Positions 1 to 6,540 of a stretch of 9,022 nucleotides of DNA are shown here, one piece after another; the stretch's first letter is position 1, and each line of letters starts with the position of its first letter. The stretch spans positions 1 to 9,022 of the forward strand of contig JABMRN010000280.1 in assembly GCA_013202515.1 (NCBI GenBank). The letters run 5' to 3'. The stretch comes from Candidatus Omnitrophota bacterium. GTDB lineage: Bacteria > Omnitrophota > Gorgyraeia > JABMRN01. The position numbers and the translations under genes are program-made. The notes under the pieces were generated by a model. That model was not told the origin of the DNA, did not search any database, and saw only the letters and a program-made list of their open reading frames with translations.

Positions 1-626
1 GGCTATTGAAGGTTGATATCGCGGGTGTTCTTGAATCCCCTAAATTAGTGCGTTCAATACCCGAAGTCTTAACTGTTGAGGAAGTCGACAGATTCTTAAA
101 AGCCTCAACTGGTCGAGATTGGATAAGCATAAGAGATACGACTGTGCTGGAGGTTATGTATGCAACGGGCCTGCGCGTCTCAGAGTTAGCAGATCTCACT
201 GTAAACAACGTCAATCTGGATATAGGTTTCCTAAAGTGCGCTGGTAAAGGCGGCAAAGAGAGAATCGTTCCATTGGGAAAGAAGGCCGCCCAATCGGTAA
301 AAAAGTATTTAGAGAAGGTAAGGCCGAAGCTCTCAGCAAAAAAGGGAGGCAGGCATGTCTTTCTTTCGAGGTTAGGAAAAAGAATATCCCGCCAAAGCCT
401 ATGGAAGATGATAAAGAAATATGCACGTATTGCGAGGATCAAAAAAGAAATAAAACCCCATACATTGAGGCATTCCTTTGCAACACACCTACTTGAGAGA
501 GGAGCGGATCTAAGAAGCGTTCAGGAAATGTTGGGCCACGCGGATATATCGACAACGCAGCTTTACACGCATATTAACAAAGAAAGACTTAAAGGAATTC
601 ATCGAAAATTCCATCCCAGAGGATGA
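1..626 (+). CDS. xerD: Xer-type tyrosine recombinase, 5'-truncated by the window edge
   Basis: Site-specific recombinase of the XerC/XerD family, which resolves chromosome dimers at dif sites by a tyrosine-mediated strand exchange in the cytoplasm. The reading frame is open to the left edge, and the first possible start (TTG at 6) is probably an internal leucine, because the N-terminal SAM-like DNA-binding domain (about 90 residues) is missing. The catalytic domain is complete. Counting from that TTG, I see Arg57 in TGLRVSE, Lys81 in GKGGKER, His152 and Arg155 in HTLRHSFATHL, His178 in LGHADISTTQ and the nucleophile Tyr187 in LYTH. The full set R-K-H-R-H-Y is intact, so the enzyme should be active. 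The linker ESPKLVRSIPEVL resembles Xer proteins rather than phage integrases. XerC versus XerD cannot be separated safely from this fragment. The gene ends 5 bases before the preferred start of the next gene, so the two are probably cotranscribed. Confidence 0.9.
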   Translation, partial: LLKVDIAGVLESPKLVRSIPEVLTVEEVDRFLKASTGRDWISIRDTTVLEVMYATGLRVSELADLTVNNVNLDIGFLKCAGKGGKERIVPLGKKAAQSVKKYLEKVRPKLSAKKGGRHVFLSRLGKRISRQSLWKMIKKYARIARIKKEIKPHTLRHSFATHLLERGADLRSVQEMLGHADISTTQLYTHINKERLKGIHRKFHPRG

Positions 627-628
627 GG
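618..628 (+). promoter_or_regulatory. Ribosome binding region deciding the start of the DHH-CBS-nucleotidyltransferase gene
   Basis: AGAGG at 618-622 lies 9 bases before the ATG at 632, and a second GAGG at 625-628 lies 3 bases before it. The alternative in-frame ATG at 623 would directly abut AGAGG with no spacer. It also overlaps the recombinase stop as ATGA. I therefore prefer 632. The predicted protein then begins MDLIVTHNNADFD, with the first DHH motif about ten residues in, as is usual for the family. Confidence 0.55.
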
Positions 629-631
629 CGT

Positions 632-3274
632 ATGGATTTAATTGTTACTCACAATAACGCAGATTTTGATGCCCTCGGTGCGGTCATTGCAGCTCAAAAG
701 CTTTATCCCAATTCAAAACTGCTTTTACCCGGTTCTGCAGAGAAATCCGTCCGTGAATTTTTAGCCCTGACGAAAGATAAGATATGCCTTGAGTCGGAAA
801 AAACATGTGATTTTTCAGATATCAAAAAACTCGTAATCGTCGATACCCGCCACAAGTCGCGAATAGGTAAAGCCGCTTTCTTATTAAACAAAAATATTGA
901 GGTACATATTTATGACCATCATCCTCGTATGGCGGGAGATATAAAGGGCGATTTAGATATTTACGAAGAGGCCGGTGCTACCATTACGATACTTTTAAGC
1001 ATCATTAGAAAGAAGCAACATGTTAACATTTCCCCCCTTGAGGCCACAATAATGCTGATAGGCATTTATGAAGAAACAGGTTCTCTTGCATACCGGACAA
1101 CAACAAGGGCCGATGTGGATATCGTTAGTTTTCTTCTGGGGCGGGGAGCCAATCTGCAGGCGGTTTCAAGCTACCTAAACAGGGAACTTACCGAGAGCGA
1201 ACTTGGCTTTTTGGTAGATCTTATAAACCGTACAGAAGTACATATTGTAAACGGTATAAATATTGCTATTGCATCCGGTGATGTCGGGAAATTTGTGGGG
1301 GAATTAGCTACTATAGCACATAAGCTCCAGGAGGTTGAAAACCACCCGGTTCTTTTTGCAATTTTTAATATGGGTACAAAAATTCGTGTTATTGCAAGAT
1401 CAAGGGAGTCCAGGGTAGACGTTAATAAAATTATGAATAAGCTGGGTGGAGGTGGTCACGCAGAAGCTGCAACGGCAAAGATCGAAGGAAAGACAGAAGA
1501 ACAAGTTAAACAAACTATCTTAAGCATACTCAGAACAAAGATAAAGGTAAAGATTTATGCAAAGGATATAATGGCGGCCCCGGTAAAGACAGTGTCTATA
1601 AAAAAGAAAATAAGTGATACGAAAAAGATGTTTGACAGGCTGAACATACGCGGGGCTCCGTGTGTTGAGAAAAACAAAATAATCGGGATTATAACCTATA
1701 GTGATATAAAAAAGGCCCTTAAACACCGCTTTGGACATTCACCGGTCAAGGGTTATATGAGGACAAGGGTAATCACCATAAATGAAAATACCCTTCTTCA
1801 TGTAATGCAAAAAATCATGTTCGAAAAGAATGTAGGACGTCTGCCAGTGCTCAAGAAAGGAAGGCTCGTAGGTATTGTGACCAGAACCGATGTTCTCAGA
1901 CGGGTTCACAGTGGACTTTTTGCTATCGACAAAACTTCGCCTAAAAGAGAGGTTACTTTTAATTTGAGCGGCAAGATGCGCAGGATGTTACCCAGGGAGA
2001 TATCAAAAATATTAGGATTGATAGGGCGGCTGTCCCAAGAGTGTGGGTGCCGTTCTTTTGCGGTCGGCGGATTTGTGCGCGATATGCTCTTAGGTGTAAA
2101 GAATTTTGATATAGATATTGTTCTGGAAGGCAATACCGCTGAATTTAGCAGATTATTGGCAAAGAAACTTAACGGGAAGCTAATAGTGCACAAAAAATTT
2201 GGTACTTCAACGGTAGTTACAGACTGGCCAAAAGGTGTTAAGAAACCGGCCTTTGCCGGAAGCAAGTTAAAAATAGATTTGGCTACTGCCCGAAGAGAGA
2301 CCTATGAAAAACCAGCAGCATTACCAACGGTAAGGTTTAGTTCGCTAAAAAATGACCTTTTGAGGAGAGATTTCAGCATTAACGCGATGGCCGTCAGTTT
2401 GAACAAGAAAGATTTTGGTGAGCTAACGGATTTCTTTGGCGGTCTGCGGGATCTTAAAAATAAGAAGATACGTGTTCTTCATGATGCAAGCTTCATAGAC
2501 GATCCCACCAGAATTTTCAGGGCCGTCCGTTTTGAGCAAAGATATTCATTTAAAATAGACGATTATACCGAAAGGCTTATAAGGGATGCTGTGAAAGAAA
2601 AAATGTTTAATAAAACCCAAAATCAGAGAATAAGAGATGAACTTCTCTTGATACTAAAAGAACAATCTCCGCTCAAGGCACTTAAGCGCATGAGAGAACT
2701 TCACGAATTAAGATTTATCCACAAAAGTATTAAGCTAACCACTTCTACCGAAAAATTATTCAGAGAGTCTCTCAGTTCATACAAGTGGTATTCCAAAGCA
2801 TCTTTTAGCAAAAAAAACTCTGATCTTTACCTTGTGTACCTTGCTTGTCTTACCGATAATTTGACTTTGACCGAGATACAGAACCTATGCAACAAATTTG
2901 TTTTTAAAAGGGCAGATATAATCAAGCTCCGCGCTTACAAAAAGACATCCCGTAAAATATTGCATGCATTATCTGCAAAGAAAGATATTCCGCCCTCAGA
3001 GATTTATAGACTACTCAACCCGTTTTCATGCGAGAATATGCTTCTTTTAAGGGCCAAAACACAAAATAGCTTGGCAAGAAGAAGAATAGACTGTTTTATG
3101 CTGAAATACAACGCAGTTCGGATAAAGTTATGCGGAGAAGATCTAAAAAAGATAGGCCTCAAAGCAGGACCGCAATTTAAAAAGATACTCAATAGAATTT
3201 TGTATGCTAAATTAGACGGAAAAATAAAAACAAAAGATGACGAAAGAGCATATCTTAAGAAAATCGTCAGATAG
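632..3274 (+). CDS. cca: DHH phosphoesterase - CBS pair - tRNA nucleotidyltransferase (CCA- or A-adding) fusion
   Basis: An 880-residue cytoplasmic enzyme expected to add the terminal A, or all of CCA, to tRNA 3' ends. Four parts are visible. (1) A DHH domain has Asp11 and Asp13 in HNNADFDALG, Asp71 in VIVDTRH, DHH at 95-97 and GIYEETGSL near 144-152, where Glu148 replaces the usual Asp. (2) A DHHA1-type domain has GGGGH at 272-276. (3) A tandem CBS pair spans about 309-429, each copy ending in a GIIT/GIVT-type strand; such pairs usually bind adenosine nucleotides. (4) A class II nucleotidyltransferase has GGFVRD at 479-484, metal ligands Asp493 and Asp495 in FDIDIV, RRDFSINA at 578-585, DDPTRIFRAVRF at 623-634 and QRIRDEL at 665-671, followed by a helical tRNA-binding tail. 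From memory, Aquifex has an A-adding enzyme of this architecture, so this may add only A, with a separate CC-adding enzyme elsewhere. An ATG at 623 would add three residues. Confidence 0.92.
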   Translation: MDLIVTHNNADFDALGAVIAAQKLYPNSKLLLPGSAEKSVREFLALTKDKICLESEKTCDFSDIKKLVIVDTRHKSRIGKAAFLLNKNIEVHIYDHHPRMAGDIKGDLDIYEEAGATITILLSIIRKKQHVNISPLEATIMLIGIYEETGSLAYRTTTRADVDIVSFLLGRGANLQAVSSYLNRELTESELGFLVDLINRTEVHIVNGINIAIASGDVGKFVGELATIAHKLQEVENHPVLFAIFNMGTKIRVIARSRESRVDVNKIMNKLGGGGHAEAATAKIEGKTEEQVKQTILSILRTKIKVKIYAKDIMAAPVKTVSIKKKISDTKKMFDRLNIRGAPCVEKNKIIGIITYSDIKKALKHRFGHSPVKGYMRTRVITINENTLLHVMQKIMFEKNVGRLPVLKKGRLVGIVTRTDVLRRVHSGLFAIDKTSPKREVTFNLSGKMRRMLPREISKILGLIGRLSQECGCRSFAVGGFVRDMLLGVKNFDIDIVLEGNTAEFSRLLAKKLNGKLIVHKKFGTSTVVTDWPKGVKKPAFAGSKLKIDLATARRETYEKPAALPTVRFSSLKNDLLRRDFSINAMAVSLNKKDFGELTDFFGGLRDLKNKKIRVLHDASFIDDPTRIFRAVRFEQRYSFKIDDYTERLIRDAVKEKMFNKTQNQRIRDELLLILKEQSPLKALKRMRELHELRFIHKSIKLTTSTEKLFRESLSSYKWYSKASFSKKNSDLYLVYLACLTDNLTLTEIQNLCNKFVFKRADIIKLRAYKKTSRKILHALSAKKDIPPSEIYRLLNPFSCENMLLLRAKTQNSLARRRIDCFMLKYNAVRIKLCGEDLKKIGLKAGPQFKKILNRILYAKLDGKIKTKDDERAYLKKIVR

Positions 3275-3280
3275 AAAATA

Positions 3281-3562
3281 ATGAGGGTAGGCGCTTTAAA
3301 AATCGACTTAGAAATAACCGATTCCAATTCCTTAAAGGACAAGAGAATGGTTTTGAGGGGATTAAAGGAAAGGATACGCAGAAGATTCAATGTATCCGTT
3401 TCAGAGGTAGGTTACAATGATAAATGGCAGAGAACCACCTTGGGCATTGCTGCTACTTCTAATGACAAGCAATTTATATCGAAAATGCTGAATAAAGTCC
3501 TGCACTATATAGAAAAAGAGAGAACAGTTGTCGTACTGGATGTACAGATGGAAATATTATGA
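3281..3562 (+). CDS. ylxP: DUF503 family protein (YlxP-like)
   Basis: A 93-residue protein of the DUF503 family. It starts MRVGALKIDLEI and carries the family hallmark SLKDKRMVLRGLKERIRRRFNVSVSEVG, followed by a strand-rich second half ending VVVLDVQMEIL. Full length is normal for the family. In Bacillus the homologue ylxP sits between infB and rbfA, and here the gene also lies directly before rbfA, which supports the assignment. The exact biochemical function is not established; the position suggests a role in ribosome maturation or RNA handling, which is inference. The gene begins 6 bases after the fusion gene stop. I see no clear Shine-Dalgarno before the ATG, so translation may depend on coupling to the upstream gene. 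No signal peptide or membrane segment is visible. Confidence 0.88.
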   Translation: MRVGALKIDLEITDSNSLKDKRMVLRGLKERIRRRFNVSVSEVGYNDKWQRTTLGIAATSNDKQFISKMLNKVLHYIEKERTVVVLDVQMEIL

Positions 3563-3573
3563 AGAACGTTACC

Positions 3574-3580
3574 AGGGAGG
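3574..3580 (+). promoter_or_regulatory. Strong ribosome binding site of rbfA
   Basis: AGGGAGG lies 5 bases before the ATG at 3586. It is one of the best Shine-Dalgarno matches in the window and lies in the 23-base gap after ylxP. An out-of-frame ATG at 3582 lies between it and the true start but does not lead into the RbfA frame. Confidence 0.75.
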
Positions 3581-3585
3581 AATGA

Positions 3586-3954
3586 ATGTCAAGACGATCC
3601 GAACGCATTGCAGAGGTAATAAGGCGGGAAGCTAGCCTTTTGATGAAACACGAAGTGAGGGATCCGAGGATAGGTTTTGTGACGATTACAAAAGCAACGA
3701 TTACAGATGATTTGCGTAACGCCGTTATTTACTACAGTGTTCTTGGAGAAGAAGGCAAGAAGAGGCTTGCCCACAAGGGCCTTCAGAGCGCGTTACCGTT
3801 TCTAAAAAAGGAAATAGGGGATAGGCTTGGTTTACGCTATACACCTGAGATAAGGGTAAAGGTAGATGACGCAATGGAAAAAGTCGAGAAAATAGAGAAA
3901 TTGTTAAAAAAGATTAAGGAAGAAAAAAAAGACGATGCCCCTAAGGAGGATTGA
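3586..3954 (+). CDS. rbfA: Ribosome-binding factor A
   Basis: RbfA (122 residues) binds the 30S subunit late in assembly and helps 16S rRNA 5'-end processing, notably in the cold. The sequence shows the KH-type-II pattern of the family: the N-terminal helix SRRSERIAEVIRREASLLM, then HEVRDPRIGFVTIT, a second strand ending DDLRNAVIYYSVLG, a helix with LQSALPFLKKEIGDRLGLRYTPEI, and VDDAMEKVEKIEKLL. The last 25 residues are a charged, lysine-rich and probably disordered tail, common in RbfA. Neighbours on both sides (ylxP before, nrnA and truB after) match the conserved order around rbfA. The last codons (Lys-Glu-Asp) also encode the Shine-Dalgarno of the next gene, which starts 2 bases after this stop. 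An 8-base A run at 3923-3930 lies near the 3' end. Confidence 0.96.
   Translation: MSRRSERIAEVIRREASLLMKHEVRDPRIGFVTITKATITDDLRNAVIYYSVLGEEGKKRLAHKGLQSALPFLKKEIGDRLGLRYTPEIRVKVDDAMEKVEKIEKLLKKIKEEKKDDAPKED
3943..3950 (+). promoter_or_regulatory. Near-perfect Shine-Dalgarno of nrnA, embedded in the rbfA 3' end
   Basis: AAGGAGGA ends 6 bases before the ATG at 3957. This decides the nrnA start: a TTG at 3951 in the same frame directly abuts the Shine-Dalgarno and cannot be used efficiently. The motif is read as Lys-Glu-Asp codons in rbfA, so the two genes are translationally coupled. Confidence 0.85.
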
Positions 3955-3956
3955 CA

Positions 3957-4931
3957 ATGTCGGTTAATGCCATTATAGATGCCATAAGAAAACACGATAG
4001 ATTCCTGATAACTTCTCACGTGAATCCAGAGGCAGATGCACTCGGCAGCCAGTTGGCGATGTATGAACTCATTAAGAGTCTTGGTAAAGAAGCGTTTTGC
4101 GTACATAGCGATAAAGTCCCAGCCCATTATAAATTCCTGCCTGGTGCAGAGAATATAAAACGCACAGTAAAAAAAGGTTTCAACTTCGATGCCGTCGTAG
4201 CTTTGGATTGCCCTACAGCAAAAAGGACAGGAAGAATAAAGCAGTTTTTTAAGAAAGCAAAAATTGTTATTAACATAGACCATCATGTTTCAAATACGAA
4301 ATTTGGTGACGTAAACTGGGTAAGCCCGGCTGCCAGTTCCTGCGGAGAAATGGTTTATACCCTCTATAAGAAAATGGGAGTAGCAATTGGAAAAAAATCA
4401 GCGCTATATATTTACATCGCGATATTAACAGATACAGGGTCATTTAATTACAGTAATACCTCTGGGGTAACACATGAGATTGTCAGCGATCTTTTAGGAT
4501 ACGGCCTCAAGCCACATGACATCTCCAGGGACATTTACGAAAATAAGACGGTTTCTGAAGTAAAATTGCTGGGCAAGGTAATAGCTACGCTGAAGACCGA
4601 TACATCGGGCAAAATTGCGTTAATAATTTGCACCAAAAAAATGCTTAAAGATGCCAAAAGCGGCAGCCATGCTACAGAAAATTTTATTAATTACGCAAGG
4701 TCAATTAAGTTAGTAGATATAGCCGTATTTATAAAAGAAGATTTAAAAAAGCGAAAGGCTTTTCATGTAAGCTTTCGCTCCAAGGGGAGCGTTGACGTAA
4801 ATGCTATCGCTAATTTTTTTGGGGGAGGCGGACACAGAAACGCTTCCGGATGCACTATTTGTGGAACGCTTGCGGATGTGAAAAGAAAAATATTGGAAAA
4901 GGCAAAAGAGGCAATAGGTAACAAAAAATAA
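3957..4931 (+). CDS. nrnA: NrnA-like DHH/DHHA1 bifunctional oligoribonuclease / pAp phosphatase
   Basis: A 324-residue stand-alone DHH-DHHA1 phosphoesterase. Family members degrade RNA of about 2-5 nucleotides to mononucleotides and dephosphorylate 3'-phosphoadenosine 5'-phosphate, using Mn2+. Motifs in order, numbered from the ATG at 3957: HVNPEADALGSQ at 21-32 (Glu25 where Asp is usual, Asp27 kept), Asp84 in ALDCP, DHH at 108-110 in INIDHHVSN, Asp159 in TDTGSFNYSN, and GGGGHRNASG starting at 289, the DHHA1 substrate loop. Length is normal for NrnA. It lies between rbfA and truB, an order common in Clostridia and other phyla. Its job fits pnp downstream, since PNPase stalls on very short RNAs that NrnA removes. 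The start is fixed by the strong Shine-Dalgarno at 3943-3950. Two overlapping hairpins lie inside the gene at 4750-4791. The oligoribonuclease/pAp assignment is by family; c-di-AMP/pApA hydrolysis is also possible. Confidence 0.9.
   Translation: MSVNAIIDAIRKHDRFLITSHVNPEADALGSQLAMYELIKSLGKEAFCVHSDKVPAHYKFLPGAENIKRTVKKGFNFDAVVALDCPTAKRTGRIKQFFKKAKIVINIDHHVSNTKFGDVNWVSPAASSCGEMVYTLYKKMGVAIGKKSALYIYIAILTDTGSFNYSNTSGVTHEIVSDLLGYGLKPHDISRDIYENKTVSEVKLLGKVIATLKTDTSGKIALIICTKKMLKDAKSGSHATENFINYARSIKLVDIAVFIKEDLKKRKAFHVSFRSKGSVDVNAIANFFGGGGHRNASGCTICGTLADVKRKILEKAKEAIGNKK
4750..4791 (+). other. Two mutually exclusive hairpins inside nrnA
   Basis: The first hairpin pairs AGCGAAAG (4750-4757) with CTTTCGCT (4772-4779). 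It extends past one bulged base (4758) by three more pairs (4759-4761 with 4769-4771), leaving a 7-base loop. The second pairs CGCTCC (4776-4781) with GGAGCG (4786-4791) around the loop AAGG. They share bases 4776-4779, so only one can form fully. A run of seven T lies at 4814-4820, 22 bases after the second hairpin, too far for a standard intrinsic terminator. The pairing is seen directly; any function is inference, and coding constraint could produce it. Confidence 0.35.
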
Positions 4932-4950
4932 ATTAGCTAAACGAAACGAT

Positions 4951-5625
4951 ATGGACGGAATATTACTTGTTGATAAGCCTCGTGGAATGACAAGCCACGA
5001 CGTTGTTGATTTCATAAGGAAAAAATTCGGCTTTAAGAAAGTCGGCCACGCCGGAACACTTGATCCATTGGCGACGGGACTTCTTGTGATCCTCATCGGA
5101 AACGCAACCAAAAAATCTGAACATTTAAGGGGCGAAGACAAAGCGTATACAACTACTGTTAAGCCGGGTGTCACAACGGATACGGGAGACAGATACGGAA
5201 AGGTGTTGGATGAAAAAGATTGCGATATTAATCCCGAGAAAATAACAAAGGTCCTTAATCGGTTTATGGGCGAAATAGAGCAGGTTCCGCCGATGTTTTC
5301 GGCAAAGAAACACAAGGGCAAAAGGCTCTATGAATATGCGAGAAAAGGCATCGAGATTGAAAGAAAAGCAAGAAAGGTCACGATAAAAAAATTAGAACTT
5401 ATACATTTTGGTAAGAGTGAATTTTCTCTCGAAATTAAGTGTTCGAAAGGGACCTATATAAGACAGCTTGCCTGTGATATAGGAGAGGCCTTGGGCTGCG
5501 GCGCCCATATTACTGGTCTAAGGAGAACGCGTTCAGGTAGCTTTAATGTAGATGATTCTATAAAGATCGATGATTTAAATAAGGGATCAATAGACAACAT
5601 TCATGAAAATATTATACGCATCTAG
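4951..5625 (+). CDS. truB: tRNA pseudouridine(55) synthase
   Basis: TruB isomerises uridine 55 in the T loop of tRNAs and also acts as a tRNA folding chaperone. The 224-residue product has the N-terminal MDGILLVDKPRGMTSHDVV, the catalytic motif GHAGTLDPLATGLL with nucleophile Asp38, Tyr66 in KAYTTTV, TDTGD at 76-80, QVPPMFSAKKHKGKRLYEYAR (the first part of which is the core PP.FSA.K.G.R.Y motif), and SKGTYIRQLACDIG with Tyr169 and Arg171. These correspond to Asp48, Tyr76, Tyr179 and Arg181 of the E. coli enzyme. The protein ends soon after LRRTRSGSF and is far shorter than the 314-residue E. coli TruB, so it lacks the C-terminal PUA-type domain. In TVKPGVTTDTGD, Pro72 replaces the more usual Leu. 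It starts 19 bases after nrnA with no obvious Shine-Dalgarno and overlaps ribF by 23 bases. Confidence 0.95.
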   Translation: MDGILLVDKPRGMTSHDVVDFIRKKFGFKKVGHAGTLDPLATGLLVILIGNATKKSEHLRGEDKAYTTTVKPGVTTDTGDRYGKVLDEKDCDINPEKITKVLNRFMGEIEQVPPMFSAKKHKGKRLYEYARKGIEIERKARKVTIKKLELIHFGKSEFSLEIKCSKGTYIRQLACDIGEALGCGAHITGLRRTRSGSFNVDDSIKIDDLNKGSIDNIHENIIRI

Positions 5626-6529
5626 AGAATTACCCCACATCAATAAGCCCATGGCAGCTATCGGCATTTTTGATGGTGCCCATAAAGGACATCAAAAGCT
5701 TTTGAGTGCGCTTGTGAAAAGAGCACGATACAAAAATAAAAAGGCCGTTGTCATAACGTTTTCTCCGCACCCTTATAAAATTCTACATCCACATAAAAGT
5801 CCGCCTATGCTTTTTTCATTGGCTCACAGGCTTAGAATTCTAGGGAATCTGGGAGTGGACATAGTATTTGTTCTACGCTTTACCAGGCGTATAGCTTCTC
5901 TTTCACCAGAGGCCTTTGTTGAGCGATATCTGGTTAAGGGATTAGATATAGGCGAACTTTTTGTAGGAGATAATTTTAAAATCGGGCATGGACGAACAGG
6001 CGGTCTTAAGCAATTAAAGAGATTCTCGGCAAAATACAATTTTAAGTTAAATGTGATTCCCTGTAGAAAAATCAATCAAAAGCTTATAAGCAGTACTTTA
6101 ATCAGAAAACTTCTCATAGAAGGGAATCTTAAAGGTGCCGCTGCAAGATTAGGGAGAAGGGCGTCTATTCTAGGAACAGTGGTTCGTGGAGACAGAAGAG
6201 GGCGCATCATAGGTTATCCGACCGCAAATCTTGATCTTCACCATGAAGCTGTACCGCCGGCAGGAGTATATGTAGTTTTAGTGAAATATAATGGAAAAAA
6301 CTACAAAGGAGTTCTAAATATAGGCTTTTGCCCTACTTTCAAGAAAAGGGCTAGAGAACGCACTGTGGAAGTACACATATTCGGCTTTAAAAAGACCATA
6401 TATGGTGCGGATTTAGAGATCGTTTTCCTCAAGAAAATAAGAGAAGAAAGGCATTTTCACAACAGGGAGCATCTACGTTTGCAGATTAAAAAGGATTTGA
6501 GGCAGTCGCAAGTTTTATTCGGCCGCTGA
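5603..6529 (+). CDS. ribF: Bifunctional riboflavin kinase / FAD synthetase
   Basis: RibF phosphorylates riboflavin to FMN and adenylates FMN to FAD in the cytoplasm. The 308-residue protein has both modules. The N-terminal nucleotidyltransferase carries GIFDGAHKGHQKLL (His27-Lys-Gly-His30, the HxGH ATP-binding motif), GDNFKIGHGRTGGLKQL, and SSTLIRKLL from Ser163. The C-terminal kinase begins GTVVRGDRRGRIIGYPTANL with the PTAN motif at 206-209, then GVYVVLVKYNGKNYKGVLNIGFCPTF, the acidic catalytic strand TVEVHIFGF, and IYGADLEIVFLKKIREERHF. Length matches the family. The start overlaps the truB 3' end by 23 bases. The only purine-rich stretch (AAGGGA at 5581-5586) lies 16 bases upstream, long for a Shine-Dalgarno, so translation probably depends on ribosomes finishing truB. 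The ATG at 5603 is preferred because MKILYASRELPHINKPMAAIGIFDG fits the usual N-terminus. Its place before rpsO-pnp is conserved in many bacteria. Confidence 0.95.
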   Translation: MKILYASRELPHINKPMAAIGIFDGAHKGHQKLLSALVKRARYKNKKAVVITFSPHPYKILHPHKSPPMLFSLAHRLRILGNLGVDIVFVLRFTRRIASLSPEAFVERYLVKGLDIGELFVGDNFKIGHGRTGGLKQLKRFSAKYNFKLNVIPCRKINQKLISSTLIRKLLIEGNLKGAAARLGRRASILGTVVRGDRRGRIIGYPTANLDLHHEAVPPAGVYVVLVKYNGKNYKGVLNIGFCPTFKKRARERTVEVHIFGFKKTIYGADLEIVFLKKIREERHFHNREHLRLQIKKDLRQSQVLFGR

Positions 6530-6540
6530 TGGTTTTATGC

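Noticed and set aside
1..626. Recombinase as part of an integrated mobile element
   Set aside because: It looks like a Xer protein rather than a phage or integron integrase, lies tightly in line with housekeeping genes, and I noticed no flanking attachment-site repeats or cargo.
1906..2265. Open frame of 119 codons on the - strand inside the fusion gene
   Set aside because: Opposite the nucleotidyltransferase active-site motifs GGFVRD and DID; shadow only.
3923..3957. Possible programmed frameshift on the A run near the rbfA end, making an RbfA-NrnA fusion
   Set aside because: The -1 frame, which is the nrnA frame, is closed by a TAA at 3942-3944 before the nrnA start, so no fused product can form.
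3837..4286. Open frame of 149 codons on the - strand across rbfA/nrnA
   Set aside because: Antisense to the strongly supported nrnA motifs I and II and the rbfA tail; no family resemblance and no ribosome binding site noticed.
4743..5321. Open frame of 192 codons on the - strand spanning the nrnA/truB junction
   Set aside because: It covers the DHHA1 GGGGH motif of nrnA and the catalytic motif of truB, both strongly supported on the + strand. The antisense product looks like a low-complexity shadow.
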